This document shows, in pieces, positions 34,274 through 56,260 of a stretch of 64,000 nt of DNA (the stretch's first letter is position 1; every line of letters begins with the position of its first letter). A program made the position numbers and the translations under genes. The notes beneath the pieces were generated by a model that was not told the DNA's origin, ran no database searches, and saw nothing but the letters and a program-made list of their open reading frames with translations. The stretch covers positions 1,001,388 through 1,065,387 of the forward strand of contig JAAOOA010000330.1 in the NCBI GenBank assembly GCA_012861695.1, in the 5' to 3' direction. The DNA comes from Trematomus loennbergii (taxonomy: Eukaryota > Chordata > Actinopteri > Perciformes > Nototheniidae).

Positions 34274-37200
34274 CTGCAGAGAGATGGGGGAGGTGGAGGG
34301 TTAAAGGGGCCATTTTATGCTTATTTTCAGGTTCATATCAGTATGTAGTGGGTGTTTCTCAATGTCGAGTACGCTTGCTTGGTAGCACATGTCTTCCGAG
34401 TCACTTGCTTCAGAAGCGAGGCAAGAATACTTCCTGGCATTCGGAAAACGAAGAGTGCAACAGGCGAGCAAGTGTGCAGGTGTGCGTCATATGAGAGGCC
34501 CCACCTTACATTTTCCGCCACAGATTTGGGGAAATTGGTCCGTGCGCAAAGCATTGTGGGGATTTTAAGACCGCGGAGTCTACACAGAATTCCAAGTATG
34601 CCGGACATTGGAACAGTCCTTCGGTGGCACTCGATGACGTAGTATGCTTGAAATAGTGGCTCTGGAGCAGCTTTACTCGACATTGAGAAACACCCAGTGT
34701 CTCTACTGCATGGGTGGCCCGCCAGCAATAATATTTGGCCCGGAAAATTATTTTGAGAATACAAATAAAAGATTATTTTAAGATTATTTTTTCTTTTTTT
34801 CTATCGGACCGACAGTCGCACATATAGGCTATAAATGTCCGAATAGAGAATCTACCTACACCTGAAGAATGCTTATTGTACTTTTATCCATGTTGAGAGT
34901 GAATGACACACAGCACAGGCACAATCTGGCAGCGGGTGCACTGACGCTGATAGTGGATCAATAAGTAGGTGGACAGCGCGTGGTGCTGAAATAGCCAATA
35001 TGCGGTTTGTGCTTTGAAAGAAATAACACCAGCTCACTAAATCATTCAAACGTAATGTTTACTTATACGTGAACAGTAACAAAGTTCAGTCAAAACATTG
35101 ACAACAAAATCGGAGAAGCCGCTTGATCATGGAGGGCGAGGGGTGGTGGTGCATATGCTGCCACCACAGTTGGCAGCTTTGTTTTGAAAGAAAAGTTTTG
35201 GCTCATCGGACATTAATGAGAGAAAATCCCTAATGTCCGAGTGCAAGTGAATGCAGCACAAGACGCGAGCCTTGTAACCCCTCCCCGGCTCTGGCGCGAG
35301 CATGGAAATATGATTGTCATTTGAACGGGACGGCGCAAAGCGAGAAGTATTCGGTCTACAATGACAGAGAAGAGACTGTCAAGTTTGGCTGTACTCAGCA
35401 TTGATTCAAAACGCACTAAAGCATTGGATCTTAATAAGCTGGTGAGCAGTGGCGGACTGGCCATCTGGAGAATCTGGAGAATCACAGAACGGCACCGCAG
35501 CAGTTGACAGTTCACTAGCACCCCCCCTAAAAGTCTCTGGGTTTGAATTGAATTCCCGGTTTAGTGTTGCTTATTTTATTGCAGCATGTCAACATGTTAC
35601 AGGGCATCGGCATCTACGATAGGGAGCCGCTTGTATTTTGAGTAAATGGCTGTTATGTGACCTTGCATCACTTTAAAATTGTTCATAATAAAGCAAGTTT
35701 ATCTTAGGTTAAGGGACAACTCTTGGCTTTCTTTCTGAAGTTGTTGTGTGCTTATTCCTGTGTGCGCAGACAGGCTTGCATGGTGACTTTTGCACACAAC
35801 ACAGCTTTAAAATGATCTTAATTAGAAAATACTCTGCTGTGAAATGTGTTTACAGAGAGAAAAGACAAGAGCAATAGACACTTATTTCAGGTTGAATCAA
35901 TATGTGTAGGATTCACAAACACAAAAATCAGTCACATGTTACCTTGGCGGAGGTTTCGTACCAGCCGACGAAGCCGTACTCTCTGGAGAACTTCTCCATT
36001 TTGGGCAGCTTGGGGCACAGACCCTGACTCCTCTGGTCTGACTTGTTGGCCAATAGGACGACAGGAACCGGCGTTCCGTTGGTCAGGGCGACCTATAGGA
36101 AGAAAGGTGTGTTAAACAGAGCGGGAAAGTAACGAAGTACATGTACTGTAGTATTTAAGTGAAGTGCAAGTTACTCAAAATATACTTTGGTATTTCTGTT
36201 TCAGCTACTTTCTACTTCTACTTCTAATGGAGTGATAGATATAAGTAATTATAATAGCTTATTTTTTTTTAAATATAGTTCAGAGCCAATCATTTTGTAA
36301 TTTTCCTATTTTTACTTTTATTAAAGATTTAGAGGGGTTTTAAATATAATTATTTGTTGAGTATTTGTCAGTAGTTTTTCAAAGATCTGAGTATTTCTTT
36401 AACCACTAATATAAACCGACTGGCAGTCTGTTCACCCAGGTATCTGAACACTTGTTGACACTTTGTTGGTCATTTGAGAACAAATATTGTATATATTATA
36501 TACAGAGGACATTCATAAAAACATTTAGTTTTAGGTCAAATAATTATTACACTGCTCTGAAACTCACTACACTAACTCCTAAGATGTTCCCTTACTATAA
36601 TTAATTAAAATTATTGACCTCACAACACTGGTAATTACAAAATTACAAACTTACCATTTCTCTTTCTCTTTCTAGTGCTTGTGTTGATGGACGCCATTTT
36701 GAAATACAATGAAATTATCTTTTTCAAAGCCACACCCCCACATATGTCACATGTCTGAAAAGCCCAGGATGTCCTCTGTGGAGTACAATTGGACTTAATG
36801 CTGTGGCATGTATAACCTCATAGTTATGGACCAAAACCAAATGTCCTCCACAGAGGACAACAATGAATGGGTGGGTCTCTGGAGGATATTCAAACTTCAA
36901 TTGACTTTTACCATTTGGGATCAAATGCATAGGAAAAACACAACTGTAGGTAATGTAAAACAAAAAAATCCAACACAAGCTTCCTGTTGCAGATTACAAT
37001 GCAGTAAAACAAGTTCTTGCTTTGTCTGTGGAGGTTATAAAAAGACTTCCTGGTTTATTGGCTAGTCATGACTGAAGCAGAAGTACAAGAAGAGCGGAGA
37101 GAAGATGCTGAAACAAAACAGCACATTCACAGTGTTAAAAGAAAGGAAAATTGCACCAAGATGTGTTTGTTTTGTTAACCCGAGTTCTTCACAAAGGAAG

Positions 37201-37976
37201 GTGAAGTGAATGTTTGATAAACACAGATATTTCAAGAAAGTTTCCTTAAATTATGTTTCAGCTTATCAGAAGGTTGTAGGCCTTAAAAAACTTTTTTTAT
37301 TATTCTGTATCTGTGTGTAAAGCAGAATATGGGAAATTATTTTAAAAAGCAGGATGGTTTGCACACTTCCCTGTTCATCTAGTTATTTGTTCATATTTTT
37401 GCCCAGTGGTATCCCAGCCTGGAATAAGTGAACCACGTCAAAATGTAGGTAGCGCAAACATAATAGAGGAAAAACCACGAAATTGTAAGTTCATTTGAAT
37501 AAATGTATTTGGGAACTGGTGACATTTCAGCAATATTCCTTTTTTGTTCTTGTCTTTTTTCACATTTTGAATTTAATTGTGTCTTTTAACTGTTAATTAG
37601 TAATTGTATTGGAACACATTTTAAAGTTAACAAAACTAAACTGCCTATTTTCTTATTTACCTTTGAGTCCAGGTCTCCTTTCCACTTGAGGACGGCCTGA
37701 AACGTGGACAGTCGGGTCATGTCGAAAACGACGAGGGCCCCGACCGCCTCCCTGTAGTACACCCGGGTCATGTTGCCATAGCGTTCCTGCCCTAATAAAG
37801 AAGTAGAAGAAGAACGATGACACAATAATTACTTGAGAAAATGCATCTTTTGTTGCGTGCAAGTATGTGTTTGGCCACATGCGTGTATAACTGAATAAGC
37901 CTCTATCCTGCTCCCTAACTTCCTTCACATGATCCCAATAGAGTGGTGAGTCCGCAAGTGAGCATCTGATAAACAC

Positions 37977-38075
<99 letters not shown>

Positions 38076-38398
38076 ACACACACACACACACACATACCAT
38101 GTATACATCACTTCAAGGGACATTACATTGACTTACATGCATTTCCTGGAGACTTATCCTAACCTTAACCATAACCAACACATGCCTAACCCTAACCCTA
38201 AGCCTAACCAAGTCTTCCCCTAAAATGAATGATTCTCCTCATGGGACCTCCATTTTGTCCCCATAAGGGAGGCGAGTCCCCACACGTGACTGTGTAAACA
38301 GATGTAGGTCCCCACAAGTATAGTAATACTAGGCCCCATACACACACACACACACACACCACACACACACACACACACACACCACACACACACACAAA

Positions 38399-38451
<53 letters not shown>

Positions 38452-38689
38452 CATGTATACATCACTTCAAGGGACATTACATTGACTTACATGCATTTCC
38501 TGGAGACTTATCCTAACCTTAACCATAACCAACACATGCCTAACCCTAACCCTAACCCTAACCAAGTCTTCCCCCTAAAATTAATGATTCTCCTCATGGG
38601 GACCTCCATTTTGTCCCCATAAGGGAGGCGAGTCCCCACACGTGACTGTGTAAACAGATGTAGGTCCCACAAGTATAGTAATACTAGGC

Positions 38690-38773
<84 letters not shown>

Positions 38774-40708
38774 ACCTACGCAGCAAAACACAGCTGATAC
38801 AAAAAAAACAGCCTCTGACTTGCGAGCCTAACAGCAGATGTTATCTTTTTCTGAGAGAGTGTAAGACTCTTAATGATGCTATTTGATCACTATCAGTCAC
38901 AGTTTAAGACTATATGGCATATGGCACTCACACCCTTGTAAAGACATAAGGTTTGTCCAAACACCTATAAACCAACAAAATGAAAGTTCATACAAGGTGT
39001 GTTTTCTAGATCAAATAGCTAACTTCTTGCATCAACACATTGGGATTAGCCTATTTTTAGCAACAAGTTTAAGCATAAAATACGTAAAGTCAGACTCAAC
39101 ACCATATGCACCTCTAGCTAAACACACAATAAAACAACTAATATCTGTATATTTGTTGTACTTAGGGTTTTTGTCCACAGTGAGTTTGACTATCTTATCT
39201 TTTGGTTTACTGTAAAGTTGTGGTTCAAATACAGTTGAACATGTATTTGTATAGAGATTGTCTTTTTATAAAAACATGTTAATATGGAGTGTATACTGTC
39301 AGAATTTGCCACTACAAGCTTATTGTCTTTCATTTCACTTCACCCGAATAAACATCCAAACACAAAACAATGATACTACTATCACTTTAAAGCACGAGAA
39401 TAATGTACCACTGTTTAAACGCCTGCTATGCAATGACTACAGTGTGAATTCATTACTGGTCTAAAGTCCAGCAGATGGAAGTCTTTATGTAAATGAATGT
39501 TTCTTATCAGCGGGCATGTTCAACACCCAGACAGTCAGCAAGTGTGTGAAACAGCTGTGAGACGAGAGAGAGAGAACATCCAATTACATGCAATTAGGGA
39601 GGAATGGTGGGTTTTATAAGCAGAACACAAGTAGCTTTTCTTTACAAATGGCTAGTCTGAAAGGTAATTGTTTACTGGAGGGTAGAGTTAAAAAAGAAAT
39701 GTTCTGCAGAAACTGAGGTTAACCACATTTGGTAGGCGGTCTCTTTTCATATCATGCATCATCATCGTTGGATGATGTCAGCAAGATGCAGCCAACTTTA
39801 CTGCAGTTTACTGGATGTGTGTTTGTGTTCTAGGTTGAATTTTACTGGTACAGTTCAATGTTGATACTCGATTAACCACAAGGTGACAAAAGAAGCATTA
39901 ATGATGTGACAAAGCTTTAATTTAGGACAATTATAAATGCATTTTGACGAGTGAGGATCAGCTTTTTGCTTGCCATTTATTTGCTGCGCCTAAGTCCAAA
40001 TAAAAAATGTCTTACAATAACCACTTTCATACAGAATTCCCTGAAAAATTCACCTATAATGCTGGCAAGTTGTGACAGCATTTAAAAAAATACATGTACC
40101 AATTACTGACTAAATAATTAATCTGTTAATCAAAAATAAACTTGTATACAAAAATACATCTTAAATGGTTCAAATCCTGTAAAAAAATGTACTTCATGAT
40201 ATTTACAATGTATGCAACTACAAGTATTATTTACAAAGCAGAAGCATGCTGCATGCTGATAAGTCAACTTTACGAGTGGTACATTACAGTGTATTATTCT
40301 CTTAATTAAGTTATATTTAACCATGATACCATTTTATTAAACTTGACCCAACCTTACACCAAGTTTGGATATTGGTATATGCCCTGAAACTTTTTGAGCA
40401 TGCAAATAAACTGTGAATACAAGCTATTGTTTAAATTAAAGTGTTTCTCTGGCTTATATAACACACAATCCTGTCATTACATCTCACTTGCAGACACAAG
40501 GTCATCTTTACGCACCAGCGATGTCCCACAGCTGCAGGCGAAGCACCGTCCCCTGGTCCCAGGTCAGCACCTTCAGGGCGAAGTCCACCCCGATGGTGGC
40601 GCGGTAATGCTGGGAGAACACCTGGTGCACGTAGCGCTTTATGATGGACGTTTTACCGACTCCTAGATCTCCGATGACCAGGACTTTGAGCAGGCGCTCG
40701 TGCTGCAT
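34076..40708 (-). CDS. rab38: Rab32/Rab38-family small GTPase, most similar to RAB38 (223 aa)
   Basis: Rab32/38 proteins direct traffic to lysosome-related organelles such as melanosomes. Coding exons are 40516-40708, 37661-37791, 35943-36092 and 34076-34273. The P-loop GDLGVGKT is at 13-20, switch I YRATIGVDF at 35-43, the family hallmark DIAGQ (not DTAGQ) at 62-66, NKSD at 124-127 and ETSAK at 154-158. GDLG, YYREA and the C-S-G-C pair favour RAB38; VLKWK and SQHY favour RAB32. The neighbouring picalm gene agrees with RAB38. Start is the ATG at 40708, giving MQHERLLK. The tail is odd: cysteines 211 and 214 are followed by nine residues (SSINTRDND), which is not a normal prenylation end. The gene could be one of several teleost rab38 paralogues. 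Confidence 0.85.
34301..34712 (-). mobile_element. Transposon end fragment interrupted by another MITE
   Basis: 34301-34349 and 34696-34712 join into one continuous sequence when the middle (34350-34695) is removed: ttaaaggggccattttatgc ... tatcagtatgtagt + gtctctactgcatg. Reversed, this reads agtagagacactacatactg followed by atatgaacctgaaaat, the same terminus that built the 57-bp array. It lies in intron 3 of the rab38-like gene. Confidence 0.75.
34350..34695. mobile_element. MITE with 22-bp inverted ends and 3-bp target duplication
   Basis: gggtgtttctcaatgtcgag and its complement close the element, with agt on both sides. The clean split of the host sequence proves the borders. A 3-bp duplication fits PIF/Harbinger-type transposition. 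34713-35942 is intron with transposon-like scraps near 35449 only. Confidence 0.8.
35943..36092 (-). CDS. rab38: rab38-like exon 3
   Basis: Exactly 50 codons, residues 109-158, phase 0 at both ends (acceptor ttcctatag, donor aag|gtaaca-type). It carries the guanine-binding NKSD and ETSAK blocks; the family more often has NKCD. Confidence 0.9.
37661..37791 (-). CDS. rab38: rab38-like exon 2
   Basis: Residues 65-108, from the second base of Gly65 through GQERYGNMTRVYYREA (switch II) to DLDSK. Acceptor ctttattag and donor aag|gtaaat are both consensus. Intron 2 (36093-37660) contains no recognised repeat apart from a 12-bp inverted pair near 36772 and 36845. Confidence 0.92.
37982..38772 (+). 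repeat. (AC)n microsatellites with a duplicated spacer
   Basis: Three long AC runs (about 37982-38095, 38340-38449 and 38692-38772) are separated by two copies of one 240-bp spacer (38096-38339 and 38450-38691) that starts taccatgtatacatcacttc and ends agtatagtaatactaggccc. The spacers hold short cctaaccctaaccc telomere-like runs. All of this is in intron 1 of the rab38-like gene. 38773-40515 has nothing further I can name. Confidence 0.95.
40516..40708 (-). CDS. rab38: rab38-like exon 1
   Basis: Residues 1-64 plus one base, from MQHERLLKVLVIG through the P-loop and switch I to QLWDIA, ending gctg|gtgcgt in phase 1. The in-frame upstream sequence has no other ATG before a stop, so this start is secure. 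Confidence 0.92.
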
Positions 40709-41729
40709 TACTGCTCCGGGCGAGGACGCGCGCTGAGTGGGATGGCACGGTGATGTCTCCAATTATGGGACTCGCATGAAGGTGGGTTTGGCCACTGAGA
40801 GGCAGAATACTGTAGTGGATGCTGCAAAACTGAGCAATACGCAATATTCGACGCTGGAATGAAAACTAAGCTTTAAAAGGAACTATTTAGCAGACATAGT
40901 ATTAGAAATAAAAATGTTGAGAGGACATACAGTACACTGTATATCCATAAATGTCTCTGAAAGTCGCTTTTATCTGAGTCTTGGGTCCTGCAGATGCAAA
41001 AACCTGTAAAAATGTGGTTCAAGGTGTCGTTTTGTCATCGTACAGTCCAAGCAAATCGTCAAGTGACATTGCAAAAAGTTCAAAAAAGTTTAAGAGAAAA
41101 AAGGAGAAGTTGCTGTCGTGCTGTCGAAGTGAACGATAAAGACGTCAGTGTTATCTGCTCAGCCTGCGGTCTGTGTGCACATCTCCTGCTGTTTGGTTTG
41201 CTGCCAGAGAGCAAACTGTGCACTGACAGCTGGAGAGAGAACGACCACACCCCCAGAAACCCATAGTGTGAGTCTGCGTTTCAGGGTCTGCTGATATTAC
41301 AGATAAAATAAAATAAAATAAACTATTTTAAAAAATCTGAACGAGAAAGACTAGCCTATATCTTGACTGGACTTCAAATGTTTCTTGGAAATGTCTGATA
41401 TTGCACAAAGGCTATCCAGAATTTGGATTAGCATTTCAAAATAAAATACAACCTAACATACATCAGCATTAAACATGAACTTGTTTAACCTAAAAGTATT
41501 CAAATGATTACCTTCGTGTAGAAAATACAACAACAACAAACTCACATGAGAAGAAACTACAACTCCCAGCTTGCAACTCGTCCAGTTCCGTGTCTGCGCA
41601 CTGAGATATGCGCACACGGACAGCGCACGGGAGCAGTGAGTGTGCAGCTCTGGTTTTACTGAAGTATACAAACATAAAAAAGCCATTATAATAATAATTT
41701 ACCAAAGTAAGGCTTCCATGAGTTTAATG

Positions 41730-44700
41730 TTCTTTTTATTTACTTATTTAAAGATATATTAACATTCAACCCTTGTCATTATGTTCCTAACATCACAAAC
41801 TGCAACAATGTATTTTGTTAATCCAACTATTACTGACAAAAACGAATACTAATACTAATAAACCGTCCACAATATTCCTTATTTTAACATGTATCTTAAG
41901 TATATGTCCGATAGTTCTCTCTCCCTCCAAACTCTCTCTAAATGGACCACAGTGCATGGTTTTCCTTCAGTGTTGCGCCTCTGCACGGTGCTTTACGGCA
42001 GTGGTACTGATGCGGGATGAGTCAGGCTATATGATGCTGCTGCTGCTGCCATTTCATCAGCAGCGAAACGCCACAAACACACAGCAAACACACAAGTGAT
42101 ACCGCGGGTTTCCCCTCTGACAGCCCCCCAAAAACACCCCTGCTCCCCGGCGTGGAAACGCGCATTTCTGGGTGGTTTATTCCTGGAGCGAAAGCGCAAT
42201 ATCCGGTTTTTATTGCACCTGCTCTGGATGCGTTTTTCTTTCTCAAGCTCTCGATCGGGCCTGACATCAACAAGGAAATCAGTGCCGACCCCAGGGCCTG
42301 CTGTGCACGAGCGTCTGTGTGCAGAATCAGAGACAAACATCGAGCTTTTGGAGGAGTTTGTGCAAGTAATCGGTGCCATGGAGTCCACACCAGCCTCCTG
42401 AAAAGCGCAAAGGGAACAGAAGAGGAACCGATCTGAGTCCGCAAGTAAGCTGCTTTCTTTTTACCATTAAAGCCATATATTTATCATGCTATTAAGCCTA
42501 AAAGTGATCTTAAGAAAGCACATAGGCCTGTATTCTGCTATTATGTGCACTGGTCTAATAATAGCCTGCAGACTGTCTGTGCTAGACTCTTTATTAGATT
42601 AATATATTTAGACAGGCCTCCACACTTTGTAGATTGTACGTTTTACTTCTTTTAAATTGTTAATTGTTTTGGCTATTATTTTATTCTTGTTTATTTTAGT
42701 TTTAACCTTTTTAGTTGTTGTATTTTTTACTTATGTTATGGTTTGTGAGCTCAGCTGTGTGATTTTTGTATTTGTATTTATTTCTCCCTACAGCACTTTG
42801 GTCTGGAGGTTTTAAAGTGCTTTACAAATAAAGCTGTATAAAAAAACCGTTTTGGAAACAGCACAATATGATTCAATCTCAGCTTGTATAAAGCCCCACA
42901 TGGAGATATAGTACTGTTCATGATGGGACAGGGTTTTGGGACCTTTAAATGTGGGATATGTGATACCCTCTGTGGCGGGATGGACCTCTAAATCACCCCC
43001 GACATCACTTCCGGTGTGAGAGCCCCCGGGCTGCAGCTCTCTGGGGATTCAGCCTCTGATCTGATGTTTGCATACCGACCGAGCTACGCAACCAGAGAGA
43101 GGGAGGGGGGGGGAGGCATGTGTCTGGCCATAGTGTGCTACTGTACTGTAAGAGAGATAGAGATATATAATAGGTACAAAAATTACACTTACACTCTTTA
43201 CCCTTACTGTACGTTGAGATTTGTTATGACATTTTCCTTAAGATTGCAGAGGAACAAGCAGAAAGGCTGTGAGAGACTATCAGTAGCGGCAAATCCAAAA
43301 TTAACCTTTGTTTGCAATTCTTTAAAGGTTTGTTTTGACTTTTCTACTTAAAATAGATCCTTTGCTTGAGTAAAAGTTGAATGACTACAAGTAAAAGTCC
43401 TAAATAAAAAATGTAATTTAGCAAAAATGATGCTACTGACATAAGCAAAACGGTTAATTAAAAAAGATTAGAGTATTTGATACTGTTAAGAAATACATGG
43501 GCATTTTTATGTTGAAGTTCATCAATACTTTCGACAATGGTAGATTGATATGTTGCTGCTTTGTAACATATGAGCATGCTGTGTGTTCGAGTATATATAT
43601 TTTAAATACATGTGTGGAGTTAAAATACATGTATTTTATTTACCTTTGAGATGTAGTGGAATAGAAGAAAAAGTAGCACAGAGGGGAAATACTCAGTTGA
43701 GTCCACAAACTTGAGTTAAAAGTGCAATATTCCCTTTAAATATTAAGCTAAATTAATACAACTAAAAGTACAAAGACTTCAAAATGGTGTCTGTTTGGAA
43801 GTGTGGTACTAAAGTCCTGACAAACGTAGAAAAGTGCTCCTATGATCCCACTATGTAAAATCAAAAGCTAGCAGTATATAATATACTATAGGTCTTTCTA
43901 ATTATTCAGAAGGTCACACATTGAAATGCCAAAGCCTTGTATAAAGCAGGGCATTAGGCAGCGGCTAATAATCCAGAAATCAGGCTTATTCAAATATCAC
44001 TTGACGCCATCGAGTGAGGAGAAAAGCACAAGAGGATTTTCTCTCATACTTGTGGCTTTGATTGAATCACGCACCGAACACAATGAAGCAGTTCTGTGTG
44101 TGGTGTGGGCAAAGAGCCAATCAAAGGGGGTCAGAGGTCAGACAGTGAATATATTTCAATTACATTCATTTGAGGTGTTTGTGCTCAATAATAGAGTCCT
44201 TCATGTTATTGAAAGATAAGTTATGAAGACCTTTTTTGAAGTACTATACATTAATAGCGCAGAATAAGTCATGTTATCAAAAGTAAAGATGAATAACAGA
44301 TTACGAAATATAAGATATGTTCAGTACCTAAAGCATACTAGTCTCTTAATGATGATACTGCTATTATACAACGGTTAAAGGATTTAGATATATCCTAAGA
44401 GGGGTATAGAAAGTAGTCTTAATGAAAATTGCCCCTTTCACAACAGTATAGGCAATATTATACTACTGGATGCATTACATTAATGTATTATTGCCTCCAG
44501 CAGATGTGGGGTTAATTTGTATGTCTCTATGAACAGCTGAATATCTAAACCCATATTATGACATGGTAATTTAGCCTATTAACAGAATTCAGACTTTTTT
44601 CTCAGAACAACAAAAAAAAATTCTTCACATCCCCACGTTTTTTTTTTCATGTGTCCCTAATCCTCTTCCGTAATGTTATGAGTATACCTCTTCTACAACT

Positions 44701-44764
44701 GGCCTGAGATATATTTTAGACACATAATCTAATGATCTCTCTCTGTATACAGACGCACCGCCTC
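41730..44764. other. Intergenic region between the two head-to-head Rab genes
   Basis: The rab38-like gene and rab39b are transcribed away from each other across about 4.3 kb. A CG-richer patch at 41990-42450 has CTG repeats and a donor-like cgcaa|gtaagc at about 42442, but I cannot tie it to either gene. A retroelement tail occurs at 42785-42841 (aaagtgctttacaaataaa). The rest is AT-rich and without features. Confidence 0.5.
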
Positions 44765-54030
<9,266 letters not shown>

Positions 54031-56260
54031 TCTGGCAAGAGTTTTGGGAACTGAAGATGAAAAGAGGGAAGGGATCCAGGAAGGATTCAGAGGAGAGTGG
54101 GCTGAGATGTCAGCCCTCTTGACTTTAACCCTCTGTGGTTCAGACTGGATACGAAAGGAGAGGTTTGAGGACTTTTAATAAAAGGTCAAAACCAGACAAG
54201 AACACCTTGAACGTGGGTGGACACAAAAGGGTTGTGCCCATATCTGTTTGGTTTCCCAGAGAGGAAGGATAACAGATGCTCATTTACTCACGAGGGCTCA
54301 AATGATTTGTTTTGGTTTGCTTGAAAATCTCACCCTTAGCATCTTAGAAAGGCCTTAGGAAAAGGATCCATTTGGGTTTTTCGCCAAAATCAATGAGACT
54401 AATCTTTCTTTCACATTCACCTAGCCTTCCACTAATCTCTCCTCCAATATGCAATTACATGATCACTTAGGACATGATCACTTTACGTTGGGTGCAACAT
54501 CCTCAGAGCACATATTATTTAAAAAAAGTTAAGTGGGCGCCCTTAGATCCCTCGTTAACAAGAGTCTTGTTTCTCTTGTGCTGACATTTTGCTCCACATT
54601 CCACTATCAGGGGTCAATGGAGGAGTCCTGGAGGGCCTGCGTTTAATGAGGGATTTCCTTTCCTGGAGCTGGGAACACTATTTCTCTTTGAAGCAATTAA
54701 GGCCTCCTGTGAGCTCAATGACATTGACTCCATGGTAATATCCAGTATCATTCTGCTAAATACCGCACTATAAAAAACGTTGTCACCCATCCAGTTCCTA
54801 ATGGACTCCTTTAGCAGGATAAGACAACGTGTACAGCTAAACGGACCGAGGTGGACTAAGACGCCTCATTGTATGCCTTGAACTGGGGAATTGTTAAGAT
54901 TGACTAATAGGAGTGTTGGAGCCAGAAAGCACTTTAACAGCCAAGTTTAACTTAACTGTGGAGCCTCGTTTGGGACTACAGACGAACACAGAGATAATGT
55001 ATTCCTTGAAAGCAAAGAGACGGACCAGACCATGGACTCCAAACAACAAGGGTCACACAATATCCACAATGCACGCATACAGGCAATATAATCATGCAAA
55101 GAATGTCCAATTGGCGGGCGTTAAATCAACCCAACACAGATACAGGCGATCACGGAAATTACAAGGTTTGTCCTGATTCGGTGGTTTACATGCCTTTTTA
55201 TGTTTTTGCGCAAGTCAATATCACAAACCTTTATTTTCATTTTTTAAATACTTAAATGCAACAGATTGATGTACCCGGCACGGTTACTTGGGATTTTGAT
55301 TTGTCTGTCCTTGCTATGATGTCTGTTCTATTTCTTTCTTTCTTTTTGAAATACATTCATCCACTGTCTTTCCCCCTGCAGCTCATAATTACAGTTACAT
55401 TTTATCACACTGTATGCCTTCTTTTTACACGTCTCCAAAGCCTTCTGCTTTATATTTTTACATGAATGTATCAGCAGGGGAAAAGGTGAGGTTTTTACAA
55501 CAAGAAATGTGTCAATGCAAAACACTTTGTTGACAAAAGCTTGGAGAAAAGCGCTGCATGATATCTTAGAGTGAAATACTTCCAGACATAAGAAAAATGT
55601 AATTCAAGTAATGATCTTTAAATTCATTCCAGAAAGATCTCCCAGATGTCATTGTGTTTTTGACATTGAATATTGTTTTTTCCTTATAAACAGTTTGCTG
55701 TATTATCACCAGTACTGAATACTTAAATACTTTTATCCACAACTACCACTCATTTAAAATACCTGCAATAAAATACTCTTGAGTCCTCTCTTAAATCTCT
55801 AACAAATATTGTGTTATCCTTATTAATATTGATTTCTATCTCATTTTGATTTATTAATTTGTAAATGAACACTTTCATTATTGATTTGGCTCATTTCATT
55901 TAGATCTTTAAATGAACAGTCATAATGCAAAGAAAAGTGCAAGCTGAATGTCTCATTAAGGGATTCATATATTGTCTTTTAAGGAACTGTGAGGTGAAGA
56001 AATGCTTGATTGAGGTACATTTCCTAATCTGTCTCTCATGTTTCATGCCAGATTGTAATATCAGACTCCATGATGTAACTGTTGTTGAAAACATTGAAAT
56101 CTTGTAGAATCTGAAATTTTTTTTTTGGCTTTTTCTCTTGGTTCATTGTTTAAACGATTGTAATTAACACATCTTAAGTGACAGATTTGAATTATGTCCT
56201 GCTGTCATACTGTCTATTTTGTGTCATATTGACTGGATAAAGGACGAAATAAACGGACAC
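54031..56260 (+). other. rab39b: Probable rab39b 3' UTR
   Basis: No other gene is seen downstream on this strand. Candidate poly(A) signals are AATAAA near 54178 and 56247. The second would give a long 3' UTR of about 2.2 kb, in keeping with the long 3' UTR of the human gene. The exact end is not determinable. 56261-59398 has no gene; a (GGA)n run at 59034-59060 and short CA runs are the only structure. Confidence 0.4.

Noticed and set aside
37653..38786. Long frames with Cys-Val tracts near rab38 exon 2
   Set aside because: They read through AC microsatellites or shadow the real exon in another frame.
42022..42444. Overlapping open frames on both strands in the CG-richer patch
   Set aside because: No recognisable domain, and both strands are open as expected of GC-rich DNA; kept only as a possible promoter or non-coding exon.
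54913..55176. 87-codon frame downstream of rab39b
   Set aside because: No domain, low-complexity basic composition, and position within the probable rab39b 3' UTR.
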